Positions 16,143 to 24,450 of a stretch of DNA of 47,895 bases are shown piece by piece. The notes beneath the pieces are model-generated. The model was not told the DNA's origin. It made no database searches and saw only the letters and a list, made by a program, of their open reading frames with translations. This DNA comes from Rhodospirillales bacterium (lineage in GTDB: Bacteria > Pseudomonadota > Alphaproteobacteria > Acetobacterales > Acetobacteraceae). The stretch lies in the NCBI GenBank assembly GCA_028288785.1, contig JAQGHV010000055.1:1-47895 (forward strand). Reading direction: 5' to 3'. The first letter of the stretch is position 1, and each line of letters starts with the position of its first letter. A program made the position numbers and the translations under genes.

Positions 16143-17171
16143 ATGACCGATATGCCGTTGCGCCGCGGCCTGATCGCCGGCCTCGCCGCCGCCGCTGTGA
16201 CGCCCGCCCTTCCCGCCTTTGCCCAGCGCGGCGCGTTGCTGCCCGATTTCGCCGACCTCGCGGAACGCGTGCTGCCGGCGGTGGTCAACATCAACGTCAG
16301 CGGCACCGCGCGACGCACGCCCCAGGACCGGCCACGCGGATCGGGCGGGCCGCAGATCCGCGGTGCGGGCTCGGGCTTCATCATCGAGGCGAGCGGCTTT
16401 GTTGTCACCAACAGCCACGTCGTCGGCACCGCCAGCCGCGTCGTCGTCGGGCTGCAGGACGGGACCGAGCTGGTGGCGCGTCTGGTCGCAATGGACGAGT
16501 TGAGCGACCTCGCGCTGCTCAAGGTTGAGTCGCGCCGACCGCTGCCGGTGGTGCCCTGGGGCGCTTCCAGCGCGATGCGAGTTGGCAATTGGGTGGTCGC
16601 GGCGGGCAATCCCTTCGCGCTCGGCGGGTCGATCACGGTTGGCATCATCTCGGCGCGCGGGCGCGATATCGGCGCGGGGCCGTTCGATGATTTCCTGCAG
16701 ACGGATGCGCCGATCAACCCGGGCAATTCTGGTGGGCCGCTGTTCAACATGGCGGGCGAGGTGATCGGCATCAACACGGCGATCTATTCGCCGTCAGGGG
16801 CCTCGGCGGGGATCGGGTTTGCGGTGCCGTCGGACGCGGCGCGGCCGGTGGTGGAGCAGCTGGTTCGCGGTGGCCGGGTGGAGCGCGGCTGGCTCGGGGT
16901 CGCGGTGCAGGACGCCTCGGAAGCGGGGCGTGGGTCGCGCGGCGCGATCGTGATGGGAGTTGAGCGCAATAGCCCCGCCGCACGCGCTGGGCTGCGGCAG
17001 GGGGATGTGGTGACGCTGCTGAATGGGGAGCCGCTGGAGACGTCGCGGGCGCTGGTGCGCGGCGTGGCGCTGCTGCCACCTGGACAGACGGTGCGACTGA
17101 CGCTCACGCGCGAAGGACGGCCGCAGGAGATCGCGGTGCAGATCGGACGTCGGCCGCCGAATAACGGGTAG
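16143..17171 (+). CDS. HtrA/DegP-like periplasmic serine protease
   Basis: A 342-residue S1C protease with one PDZ domain, shorter than DegP (two PDZ domains) and closer to DegS-like proteins. Residues 1-27 form a leader with basic start (MPLRRGLIAG...) and AFAQ cleavage site, so it is probably exported. The catalytic triad is His92 (TNSHVVG), Asp122 (SDLALLKV) and Ser196 (NPGNSGGPL). The PDZ domain covers about 250-335 (RGWLGVAVQDASEAG, NSPAARAGLRQGDVV). It probably degrades or senses misfolded envelope proteins. ATG 16143 is used; ATG 16155 in the same frame is also possible. It lies 145 bases upstream of a two-component pair. Confidence 0.9.
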   Translation: MTDMPLRRGLIAGLAAAAVTPALPAFAQRGALLPDFADLAERVLPAVVNINVSGTARRTPQDRPRGSGGPQIRGAGSGFIIEASGFVVTNSHVVGTASRVVVGLQDGTELVARLVAMDELSDLALLKVESRRPLPVVPWGASSAMRVGNWVVAAGNPFALGGSITVGIISARGRDIGAGPFDDFLQTDAPINPGNSGGPLFNMAGEVIGINTAIYSPSGASAGIGFAVPSDAARPVVEQLVRGGRVERGWLGVAVQDASEAGRGSRGAIVMGVERNSPAARAGLRQGDVVTLLNGEPLETSRALVRGVALLPPGQTVRLTLTREGRPQEIAVQIGRRPPNNG

Positions 17172-17290
17172 GGTGGGGCGCCGCGTCGGGCGCTCCTTTC
17201 AAGTGGTCGCTGGGGCCGCCTCCCTGAGGGGTGCCCGTCCCTTGAATCGTCATGGGTATCGGGGCACGGCACGTAGGCGCTAAAACATCA

Positions 17291-17307
17291 CTTAGGTTTG
17301 TCCTAGG
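17291..17307 (+). promoter_or_regulatory. CTTAGG/CCTAGG repeat before response-regulator start
   Basis: CTTAGG (17291-17296) and CCTAGG (17302-17307) are direct repeats spaced 11 bases start to start (5 of 6 identical), the spacing typical of OmpR-family dimers on DNA. The second copy overlaps the probable ribosome site of the TTG-started regulator gene. A self-regulatory site is an inference. Confidence 0.3.
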
Positions 17308-17316
17308 AACCAGCAC

Positions 17317-17997
17317 TTGCGCATCCTCCTCGTCGAAGACGACGCCGAAGTCGCCCGTTTTGTCCGCAAAGGCTTGCAGGAGGCCGGGCACAATGTGGAG
17401 CACGCGTCCAACGGGCGTGACGGCCTGTTCCTTGCGGCATCCGAGCAGTTCGACATTCTCGTGCTGGACCGCATGCTGCCCGGCGGCGTCGATGGCGTGC
17501 GGCTGGTCGAGACGCTGCGGGCGCAGTCGAACAAGACGCCGGTGCTGTTCCTCTCCGCACTGTCTGCTGTGGATGAGCGGGTGAAGGGCCTGAAGGCCGG
17601 GGGCGACGATTACCTGGTCAAGCCCTTCGCTTTCGCCGAGCTGCTCGCCCGCGTCGAGGCGCTTGGACGCCGCCCGGCCTCGGATACGCCGGCGACCCGC
17701 CTGAAGGTCGCGGATCTGGAACTTGACCTGCTGTCGCGCACGGTGACGCGCGCCGGCAAGCGTATCGACGTACAGCCGCGCGAGTTCCGCCTGCTGGAGC
17801 ATTTGATGCGCCACGCCGGGCAGGTGGTGACACGCACCATGCTGCTGGAGAAGGTCTGGGACTACCACTTCGACCCGCAGACCAACGTCATCGACGTGCA
17901 TGTGAGCCGGCTGCGCCAAAAACTCGACAAGGGGTTCGACCGTCCCCTGATCCACACGGTGCGGAACGCGGGCTACCTGATCCGCGCGGAACCGTGA
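17317..17997 (+). CDS. OmpR-family response regulator
   Basis: A 226-residue regulator. The receiver domain (1-115) has acidic pocket EDD at 7-9, phosphoacceptor Asp51 (ILVLDRM) and Lys in YLVKPF. A winged-helix DNA-binding domain follows at about 130-225 (QPREFRLLEHLMRHAGQVVTR, VHVSRLRQKLDKGF). The start is TTG at 17317: family members begin M-R-I-L-L-V-E-D-D, which fits exactly, and no ATG precedes it in frame. AGGAA lies about six bases upstream. It is followed after ten bases by its likely partner kinase. Confidence 0.93.
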   Translation: MRILLVEDDAEVARFVRKGLQEAGHNVEHASNGRDGLFLAASEQFDILVLDRMLPGGVDGVRLVETLRAQSNKTPVLFLSALSAVDERVKGLKAGGDDYLVKPFAFAELLARVEALGRRPASDTPATRLKVADLELDLLSRTVTRAGKRIDVQPREFRLLEHLMRHAGQVVTRTMLLEKVWDYHFDPQTNVIDVHVSRLRQKLDKGFDRPLIHTVRNAGYLIRAEP

Positions 17998-18007
17998 CCA
18001 CGAGCGG

Positions 18008-19465
18008 ATGATGGCCCGGATCCAGCCCATCGTGCCTCCTGACATCTCGCAGGCAGCGGGGCGGTCATTGCCGCCGATGTTGCCGGCGCCGCCGCCTGGG
18101 CTGATGCGCAGCGCCGGCACGCGTATCGCACTGATTTTTGCCATTACCTTCATCGCCGCCGCCGTGGCCTTCACCGCCGTGCTGTGGTGGGGGACTGCCG
18201 GAGCCCTCGACCGCCAGACGGATGCGACGGTGCGCGCCGATGCCCTCGCCTTGTCGGAGCGCGGGCGCGAAGGCGGCATTGCCGCCGTGGTCGACGCCAT
18301 CATCGAGCGCCTCGCCGTCGACGTCGACAACCACGCGATCTACATGCTGCGTGGGCCGGATGGCCAGATTCTGGCCGGCAACCTCGAGGAATGGCCCAGC
18401 CTCGTCGATGCCCCCGGCGCCTGGAGCACGGCCACGGTCCTCCGCGACGGGGCGCCGGCGGAGGCGCGGCTGCACGATACCGACCTGGCCCGCGGCCATC
18501 GGCTGCTGGTTGGGCGCGACATCGACGAGAAACTCCGGTTGCGGCAATTGCTGAGCGAGGGGCTGGTCTGGTCGCTGGGCGCAGCCATCGCGTTCGGCGT
18601 TTTGGGCGCTTCGGCCATGCGGGGGCTGATCGCGCGGCGCCTGCGGCCGACCTTCGCGACGGCCATGGCCATCGCCGGCGGCGACCTGTCGCACCGGGTG
18701 CCCATCTCCCGCCATGGCGACGAGTTCGACCGGCTGGCGCGGACGATGAACACCATGCTCGACCGCATCGACCGGTTGATGACCGGCGTACGCGGGGTCT
18801 CCGACGCGATCGCGCACGATCTGCGGACGCCGATCGCGCGGGCGCGCGCCAAGCTCGAGGATGCGCTTGCGACGGCGCCGGATGAGGAGGCTTTGCGCCA
18901 GGGCGTCGAGCAGGGGATCGCCGATCTCGACGCGATCAGCCGGGTGTTCCAGGCCTTGCTGCGCATCGCCGAGGCCGAGGCGGGCGCGCGGCGGCGGGCC
19001 TTCGCGCCGATCGACCTCGTGCCGCTGCTGGTGGATGCAGCGGATATCTACGGCGCCACGGCAGAGGCGGTTGGGCAGGTGCTGGCGACACGCGTCCCGG
19101 CGCGGATCGAGATCGTGGGGGACCGTGACCTGTTGTTCCAGGCGGTGGCGAACCTGCTCGACAATGCCGTGAAGTTCGCCCCCGCCGACGGCCATGTCGT
19201 GCTGAGCGCGCGGGCGCTGCCGGATGGCGGCGCGGAGATCACGGTCACCGATGACGGTCCGGGCATCGACCTCGCGGATCGTGGGCGCGCCGGCGAGCGC
19301 TTCTTCCGCGCCGATGCCGCGCGCAGCAGTCCGGGCTCGGGGCTTGGGCTGTCGCTGGTGCAGGCGGTCGCGCACCTGCATGGTGGCCAGCTCACCCTGG
19401 ACGATGCGCTGAGCGTGCCGGGCCGCCGCGGCCTGCGCGCGACGTTGAGCATCGCCCCGGCGTGA
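18008..19465 (+). CDS. Sensor histidine kinase with HAMP domain
   Basis: A 485-residue inner-membrane kinase. Membrane helices lie at about 39-62 and 185-208 and enclose a roughly 120-residue periplasmic sensor. HAMP follows at about 208-262, HisKA with phosphorylated His270 (IAHDLRTP), then HATPase with N-box LLDNAVKFAP, G1 DDGPGID and G2 GSGLGLSL. It would phosphorylate the adjacent OmpR-type regulator. The region before helix 1 is Pro-rich and may mean the true start is a little downstream (the Met at residue 33). The signal sensed is unknown; the upstream envelope protease gene suggests an envelope-related cue (inference). Confidence 0.92.
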   Translation: MMARIQPIVPPDISQAAGRSLPPMLPAPPPGLMRSAGTRIALIFAITFIAAAVAFTAVLWWGTAGALDRQTDATVRADALALSERGREGGIAAVVDAIIERLAVDVDNHAIYMLRGPDGQILAGNLEEWPSLVDAPGAWSTATVLRDGAPAEARLHDTDLARGHRLLVGRDIDEKLRLRQLLSEGLVWSLGAAIAFGVLGASAMRGLIARRLRPTFATAMAIAGGDLSHRVPISRHGDEFDRLARTMNTMLDRIDRLMTGVRGVSDAIAHDLRTPIARARAKLEDALATAPDEEALRQGVEQGIADLDAISRVFQALLRIAEAEAGARRRAFAPIDLVPLLVDAADIYGATAEAVGQVLATRVPARIEIVGDRDLLFQAVANLLDNAVKFAPADGHVVLSARALPDGGAEITVTDDGPGIDLADRGRAGERFFRADAARSSPGSGLGLSLVQAVAHLHGGQLTLDDALSVPGRRGLRATLSIAPA

Positions 19466-19475
19466 CGGAGATCCG

Positions 19476-20633
19476 GTGCGCCCCTGCGGGATCCTACCCC
19501 TGAACGCGCGCTACCTTCGCCCGGCGCTGGCCGGTGCCGCCGCGACGTGCTCGGGCATCGGGCTGGGGCGCTTCGCCTATGTGCCGCTGTTCCCCGCAAT
19601 AGTCGCGGCCGGTTGGATCGATGGTGCGGGTGCCGGCCTCATCGGCGCGGTGAACCTGGCGGGATATCTTGGCGGCGTATTGGCGGGACGGGGCCTTGCC
19701 AGGCGCTTCGACGTCCCGCGCACGCTGAGCGTCGGGCTCGCCCTGATCGCCGTGGCTTTCGCCGCCTGCGCCTGGAACGGCGGCCTGTGGTGGCTGGTAG
19801 TCTGGCGGGGCCTCGCAGGGGCCGCCGGCGGGGTGCTGATGTCCAATGCCGGGCCCGCGGTTCAGGCGGTGGTGGCGCCCGAGCAGCGCGGCGCGGCGTC
19901 GGGCGTGGTGATCGGAGGGGTAGGTGCCGGAGTGACGCTCGCGGCTTTGCTGGTGCCGGCGGTGCTGCCCTTTGGCCTGTCGGCGACCTGGCTGGCGCTA
20001 TCGGCACTCGTCTTTGGGCTGCTTGCCTTTGCGCACCGTCGTTGGCCCGATCCGCCGCCGGAAGCGAACGCCATTCCGCTGCGCGGCGAGGTGCCGGCGG
20101 CACGGGCGCTGGTTCTGTCCTACGCGCTGTCGGGGGCGGGGTTGGTGCCGGTCATGGTCTATCTTGCGGATCTGGCGGTGCGCGGGCGGGGGTTCGGGCT
20201 GACCGCCGGTTCGCTGATCTGGCTGCTGTTCGGGTTGGGCGGCATGGCGGGCACGTTAACCGCTGGGCGGGTGGCGCCGGCGCTCGGGGGGCGACGGGCC
20301 AATGTGGTTTGGCTCGGTTTCCAAGTGCTTGCGCTTGGGCTGACTCTAGTGCCGGGGCAGTTGGCCATCATCGCGGCGGCGCTGCTTTCGGGGTTCGCAG
20401 CGCTGGGGATAACGGCGGTATTGTTGACCGCGGCGCGAGAGCGCGCCGGGATACTGGCCGGCGTGCTGTTCGTGCGCGCCACCATTGGCTTTGCGGTGGC
20501 GCAAAGCATCAGTGGGTTCGCGATGGCCGCACTGTTCGCCGCTAGCGGAGAGAGCCACCTGGCGATCTTCGCGGCTGGTTTTGCCGTATCAGTCGCGGGC
20601 TTGGTGGTCGCCCTGGCGGAGCGAGCTCGCTGA
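19476..20633 (+). CDS. YbfB/YjiJ-family MFS transporter
   Basis: A 385-residue polytopic membrane protein with about 11-12 hydrophobic helices. The first helix carries SGIGLGRFAYVPLFPAIVAAG, whose G-I-G-L-G-R-F-A-Y block is characteristic of the YbfB/YjiJ (MFS_4) group. Substrate unknown. The start is GTG 19476 with GGAG about five bases upstream, ten bases after the kinase stop, so it may be co-transcribed with the two-component pair and be its target. Its last 92 bases overlap the convergent mltA gene. Confidence 0.88.
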   Translation: MRPCGILPLNARYLRPALAGAAATCSGIGLGRFAYVPLFPAIVAAGWIDGAGAGLIGAVNLAGYLGGVLAGRGLARRFDVPRTLSVGLALIAVAFAACAWNGGLWWLVVWRGLAGAAGGVLMSNAGPAVQAVVAPEQRGAASGVVIGGVGAGVTLAALLVPAVLPFGLSATWLALSALVFGLLAFAHRRWPDPPPEANAIPLRGEVPAARALVLSYALSGAGLVPVMVYLADLAVRGRGFGLTAGSLIWLLFGLGGMAGTLTAGRVAPALGGRRANVVWLGFQVLALGLTLVPGQLAIIAAALLSGFAALGITAVLLTAARERAGILAGVLFVRATIGFAVAQSISGFAMAALFAASGESHLAIFAAGFAVSVAGLVVALAERAR

Positions 20634-21732
20634 TCGGCCCCTGGGGCGCCGCTCGTTCAGGGCGCGGCAGCAACAGGAACAGCAGAACGGGGTCGCGCTG
20701 ACGGCCCGCTGCTTCGGCGGCGCCTTCCTCCCAGCCATGGAAAAGGTCCGCGCGGGCCGGGCCCCGAATGGCGCCGCCGACATCCTGCGCAACGGTAAGC
20801 CGGCGATGGGCGCCATCACGCGTGGCGACATAGACAGGGGCGCCAAGGGGGATGAAGTCCGGATCCACGGCGATGGAGCGGCGCGGCGTCAGAGGAACGC
20901 CCTGTGCTCCGAGTGGACCCTGGCTAGGGCGAAGGCCTTCGACGGTCCGGAAATAGACGTAGCTCGGGTTGGCCCGCATCAGCGCGTTGGCCGACTCCGG
21001 TCCCTCCAGCCGCATCCAGGCGAGGATCGCCTGCATCGACATCTCCTCCCGCGCAATGGCCCCGGAGGCGATCAACAGCCGGCCCACAGGCACATAGGGG
21101 TGGCCGTTCTGACCGGCATAGCCGAGGCGCAGCACACTGCCATCCTCCAGCAGAACACGACCGGAACCTTGGATCTGCATGAAAAAGGCTTCCCACGGCT
21201 CCGCGAGCCACACGAGTTCGAGGCCGCGGCCAAACAGGGCGCCGGCCTCTATCGCAGCGCGGGTCGGAGCACCGGCGCCGGGGGGTTCAGGAGGAAGCGC
21301 GTGCAGTGGCGTGCGGAAGCGCTCATCCGGCATGCGGCGCCCACGAAGCTGTGGCTCGAAGTAGCCGGTCATCAAGCCTTCGCCCAGCGCATGCACGGAA
21401 AAAAGGGCCTCGATCTCGGCCCGGACCACGGCATTCCGGCGGCGCGGCGGCAACCGGCGAAGGCTGGCGGCGAGCCCCGAGAGTCCGGTGCAGGCGTTGG
21501 CCCAGGCCGCGGGAGGAAGGAATGCGAGGCCGCGCCGTACGGCATTTGGGCGCGCCATAGCCGCGCAACTCGCAAGGAGCGGCGGTAGCGCCTCCTGCAC
21601 CTGATCGCCGCGCCAACTGGGCAGTACGGAGTAGGGAACCCCCGGCGGAAAGGCAGGGCCGTGCGGGACGAGATCAGCGGCGCGGCTGGCGACAGGCGGC
21701 AGTAGCAGCAGCACGAAGAGGAGCCGCCACAC
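20542..21732 (-). CDS. mltA: Membrane-bound lytic murein transglycosylase A
   Basis: A 396-residue MltA protein with signal peptide (MWRLLFVLLLLPPVASRAA). Family landmarks are GYFEPQLRGRR, FMQIQGSGRVLLEDG, LGYAGQNGHPYVPVGRLL, NPSYVYFR, and the catalytic-Asp 3D region VAQDVGGAIRGPARADLFHGWEEGAA. It cleaves peptidoglycan to 1,6-anhydromuropeptides. No lipobox is obvious. The family normally ends just after the Leu-Leu-Pro motif (here LLLPRP); this frame runs about 37 residues further, Pro/Arg-rich, into the 3' end of the MFS gene. The start is GTG at 21732, 13 bases after the stop of the Tim44-like gene. Confidence 0.9.
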   Translation of the reverse strand: MWRLLFVLLLLPPVASRAADLVPHGPAFPPGVPYSVLPSWRGDQVQEALPPLLASCAAMARPNAVRRGLAFLPPAAWANACTGLSGLAASLRRLPPRRRNAVVRAEIEALFSVHALGEGLMTGYFEPQLRGRRMPDERFRTPLHALPPEPPGAGAPTRAAIEAGALFGRGLELVWLAEPWEAFFMQIQGSGRVLLEDGSVLRLGYAGQNGHPYVPVGRLLIASGAIAREEMSMQAILAWMRLEGPESANALMRANPSYVYFRTVEGLRPSQGPLGAQGVPLTPRRSIAVDPDFIPLGAPVYVATRDGAHRRLTVAQDVGGAIRGPARADLFHGWEEGAAEAAGRQRDPVLLFLLLPRPERAAPQGPISELAPPGRPPSPRLIRQNQPRRSPGGSLR

Positions 21733-21745
21733 AGGTCAGGTCAGA

Positions 21746-22420
21746 TCAGGCGGCGCCGGTCGCCACCAGCTTCCAGGTCGGGTCGGTGGAGCCGATTTCG
21801 CGCTGGAAGGTCCAGACATCGTTGAGCTCGACGACGGCCTCAGCGCCGCTGGCGATCGAGCCATCGCGGCCGGTCGTCAGGTTCACCTGGTCCGAGATGA
21901 AGCGCACCGTGACCGAGGCGGCGTTGCCGCGCAGGTCGGCATTGTCGATGGCGACTTCGTGCATGCCGCGAATTTCGGTCCGCTGGGTGTCGCCGGCGGC
22001 TTCGCGCGCGGCAATCGCGGATTCAAAACCGGCGTAGGTGTCAGGAGACAGCAGGTTGCGCAGCGTCTCACGGTCACCGGCGGCGAAGGCAGTCACTATC
22101 ATCCGGAACGCGCCCTCGGCGCCCGACAGGAAGCCGTTCGGGTCGAAGCTGGGATCGGCGGCGCGGATGCGGGCAAGCGCCTGGCCGACTGTGGTGCTCG
22201 GGTCGGGGACCAGGCGGCGGGTGTTGGAAGGCGGGGCCGGCAAGTTCGTGTCGAGCTCGGCAGGACGGGCGCCGCGCGGATCATAGGCGGGCTTGCCTGG
22301 CTCCGCCTGGGGCGGCCGCTCGAAGCCCTGACGGCGGCCAAGCACGCTGCGCAGGCGCAGCACGAGAAAGGCGGCCACCATCGCGAAGAGAATGAGGTCG
22401 ATTGGGAACCCGCCTTGCAT
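21746..22420 (-). CDS. Tim44-like domain protein (TimA type)
   Basis: A 224-residue protein with an N-terminal membrane anchor (FPIDLILFAMVAAFLVLRLRSVLG) and a C-terminal Tim44-like fold (about 85-224: FLSGAEGAFRMIVTAFAAGD, FVS-like RFISDQVNLTTG, VWTFQREIGSTDPTWKLVATGA). Alphaproteobacterial relatives are bound to the inner membrane and are often next to mltA, as here; their function is poorly known. AAGGAG precedes the ATG by seven bases. A second, larger Tim44-like gene lies at 41580. Confidence 0.88.
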   Translation of the reverse strand: MQGGFPIDLILFAMVAAFLVLRLRSVLGRRQGFERPPQAEPGKPAYDPRGARPAELDTNLPAPPSNTRRLVPDPSTTVGQALARIRAADPSFDPNGFLSGAEGAFRMIVTAFAAGDRETLRNLLSPDTYAGFESAIAAREAAGDTQRTEIRGMHEVAIDNADLRGNAASVTVRFISDQVNLTTGRDGSIASGAEAVVELNDVWTFQREIGSTDPTWKLVATGAA

Positions 22421-22612
22421 AATACGCTCCTTGCAACGCTGTCACATAAGCACGCGGGACCCCTGCTGCAACAGGCCTGTGATTGTGCGATCACGCGTTG
22501 CGCATGGGTGTCGATGCTCGGCCGCGTGGAAGCAGCGCTATCGCGAATGCGCATTGCCTGGATAACGCGCCAAGGCTACGCCAATGCCCGCACCTCTGCC
22601 GGAACCATTGCC

Positions 22613-23167
22613 ATGATCCTGCTCCGCCACGGCCAGAGCGAATTCAATCTGCACTTCACCGCGACGCGGCGGGATCCCGGCATCGTGGATCCCAAGCTGA
22701 CGCCGCTGGGCCATGAGCAGGCGGAGGCCGCTGCCGAGGCGCTGGTTGGCGAGGATATCCGCCGCATCATCGCGAGCCCCTATACGCGGGCGTTGCAGAC
22801 CGCGGCGCCGGTGGCACGGAAGTTCGGGCTGCCGGTGACGATCACGCCAGTGGTGCGCGAGCGCTACGCCTTCAGCTGTGACATCGGGACGCCGATCAGC
22901 CAGCTCGCCGGAGATTGGCCCGACCTCGCGCTCGACCACGTCGAGGAGATCTGGTGGCCGCAGGCCGAGGAGGGGGCGGAGGGCGTGATCGCGCGCGCGG
23001 CCGAGTTCCGCGGATCGATGGCGGTGCTGCCGGATTGGCCGCACACGCTGGTTGTCTCGCACTGGGGTTTTATCCTCGCGCTGACCGGCACAAGTGCGCA
23101 GAACGGCACCTGGCTGCGCTACGATCCTAACCAGCCGGCGCCGGAGCGGATCGTCTGGAAGCCCTGA
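22613..23167 (+). CDS. Histidine phosphatase family protein
   Basis: A 184-residue phosphoglycerate-mutase-like phosphatase. The catalytic MILLRHGQSEFN is right at the start; a second Arg is in IASPYTRALQTA, Glu in VVRERYAF and the second His in LVVSHWGF. It hydrolyses a phosphomonoester by way of phosphohistidine; the substrate is unknown. I start at ATG 22613 because the RHG strand normally begins the fold; the frame is open further upstream but that sequence is antisense to the Tim44-like gene. It is divergent from that gene. Confidence 0.85.
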   Translation: MILLRHGQSEFNLHFTATRRDPGIVDPKLTPLGHEQAEAAAEALVGEDIRRIIASPYTRALQTAAPVARKFGLPVTITPVVRERYAFSCDIGTPISQLAGDWPDLALDHVEEIWWPQAEEGAEGVIARAAEFRGSMAVLPDWPHTLVVSHWGFILALTGTSAQNGTWLRYDPNQPAPERIVWKP

Positions 23168-23243
23168 GCTAGCCGGCGCTCCGTCGCCCAAACCACCGGA
23201 TTGGCTGCCGTAGACTGGGCTGTCGGCCCGAAAGGAATCTCCA

Positions 23244-23699
23244 ATGCGCTTTCATCGCCGCCTACTGTTGGTTGGCCTGCTCGCGGCCGTGCCCGCGATG
23301 GCGCAAGACGCCACTCAGGGCGAGCTTTCGATCGGACAGGGTTGGACGCGGGCAGCTGGGGCCAACGGTACCGGCGTCGGCTACCTCAGCATCCGCAACA
23401 CTGGCGCCGTGGCCGACCGGCTACTCAGCGCGAGCACGCCGGCTGCGCGGACCGTTGAACTGCACACGATGCTGCGGGAGGCTGAGGTGATGCGCATGCG
23501 CCCGGTGGGCGGCATCCCCTTGCCGCCAGGTGAGACCGTCACGCTAGCGCCAGGCGGGCTGCACCTGATGCTCATTGGCCTGGCGGCCCCCCTCGTGGTG
23601 GGGGCGGATGTTCCGCTGACATTGCGCTTTGAGCGTGCTGGGACCGTGACGGTTCCGCTGCGGATACAGGCCGCAGGCGCGCGCCGCCCCGCCCACTGA
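23244..23699 (+). CDS. PCu(A)C-type periplasmic copper chaperone
   Basis: A 151-residue exported protein with signal peptide (MRFHRRLLLVGLLAAVPAMA) and a PCu(A)C domain. The copper motif is visible: VELHTM, then M-R-M in EVMRMRPV, and GGLHLMLIGL, fitting H-M-x10-M-x21-H-x-M. Relatives deliver Cu(I) to the CuA or CuB centre of cytochrome oxidase. AAAGGA precedes the ATG. No SCO or oxidase gene is nearby. Its stop abuts the stop of the convergent metallopeptidase gene with no gap. Confidence 0.92.
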   Translation: MRFHRRLLLVGLLAAVPAMAQDATQGELSIGQGWTRAAGANGTGVGYLSIRNTGAVADRLLSASTPAARTVELHTMLREAEVMRMRPVGGIPLPPGETVTLAPGGLHLMLIGLAAPLVVGADVPLTLRFERAGTVTVPLRIQAAGARRPAH

Positions 23700-24092
23700 T
23701 CAGTCCTCGCGTTCGAGGCGCTCGATGTCGGGGTCCGAAAGGCCGAAATGGTGGCCGATCTCGTGAATGAGCACGTTGCGGACGAGGGCGAACAGGTCCT
23801 CGCCGGTCTCGATCCACTCCAGCAGGAGCGGCTCGCGGTAGAGGAATATAGTGTCGGGCACCATCGGCGTATCGGCGCTTGACTTTTCGGTGAGCGGCAC
23901 GCCGCGGTAGAGGCCGGTCAGGTCCCAGACATTCTCGATGCCGAGCTCCGCCAGGGTGTCATCATCGGGCACGTCCTCGACCAGGATCGCGACGCCGCGA
24001 ACCTTCTCGCGGAGCACGACGGGGATTGCGTCGAGCGCGGTCTCCGCCATGTCTAGGATGTCTTCGGTGGTGGGCGGCGGGCCATGGCGCAT
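23700..24092 (-). CDS. Metallopeptidase family protein (zincin, DUF1025-like)
   Basis: A 130-residue small zincin with the zinc motif HEIGHHFG near residues 112-119 ([22 protein letters not shown]). The rest matches this family ([35 protein letters not shown]-like [28 protein letters not shown]). It is probably a cytosolic metalloprotease; substrate unknown. The start at ATG 24092 lacks a clear ribosome site; an upstream in-frame start would overlap the divergent phhB gene and is less likely. Confidence 0.85.
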   Translation of the reverse strand: MRHGPPPTTEDILDMAETALDAIPVVLREKVRGVAILVEDVPDDDTLAELGIENVWDLTGLYRGVPLTEKSSADTPMVPDTIFLYREPLLLEWIETGEDLFALVRNVLIHEIGHHFGLSDPDIERLERED

Positions 24093-24139
24093 GGGGTGCA
24101 GATGGCGGTGCTCGCATGCCGAGGTCAAGGGAGGGAGCG

Positions 24140-24442
24140 ATGACTGTTGAACCGCTCGACGATGCCGCGCGTGCCGGGTTAGCGGCGACGCTGCCGCACT
24201 GGGCATTGGAGCCGGGGCGCGACGCGCTGACGCGTGCGTTCAGGTTCCGCGATTTCTCCGAGGCGTGGGGGTTCATGAGCCGTGTGGCGCTTCTGGCAGA
24301 GGCGCAGGACCATCACCCTGAGTGGTCCAACGTCTACAACAGGGTGACAATCACGCTCACGACGCATAATGCGGAGGGGCTCTCAGCGCGCGACGTCCGG
24401 CTGGCGGCTGCGATCGATGCGCTGGGCTCAGCTGGCGCCTAG
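24140..24442 (+). CDS. 4a-hydroxytetrahydrobiopterin dehydratase
   Basis: A 100-residue pterin-4a-carbinolamine dehydratase of PhhB/DCoH type. The signature E-A-Q-D-H-H-P-E-W then [11 protein letters not shown] carries the active-site histidines, and the helix [14 protein letters not shown] ends the fold. It regenerates tetrahydropterin after aromatic amino-acid hydroxylation; it is also widespread without phenylalanine hydroxylase nearby, as here, and may serve molybdopterin metabolism. GGAGGGAG lies just upstream of the ATG. Confidence 0.92.
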   Translation: MTVEPLDDAARAGLAATLPHWALEPGRDALTRAFRFRDFSEAWGFMSRVALLAEAQDHHPEWSNVYNRVTITLTTHNAEGLSARDVRLAAAIDALGSAGA

Positions 24443-24450
24443 GCAACTCC

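Noticed and set aside
17175-17200. Terminator after the HtrA-like gene
   Set aside because: Only a five-base GC stem with a short pyrimidine run; too weak to call.
20634-21600. Long plus-strand open frame across the mltA region
   Set aside because: It is antisense to a full-length MltA with all family motifs, and its own translation has no recognisable domain.
21959-22612. N-terminal extension of the histidine phosphatase
   Set aside because: The upstream part is antisense to the Tim44-like gene; the phosphatase fold starts exactly at the ATG at 22613.
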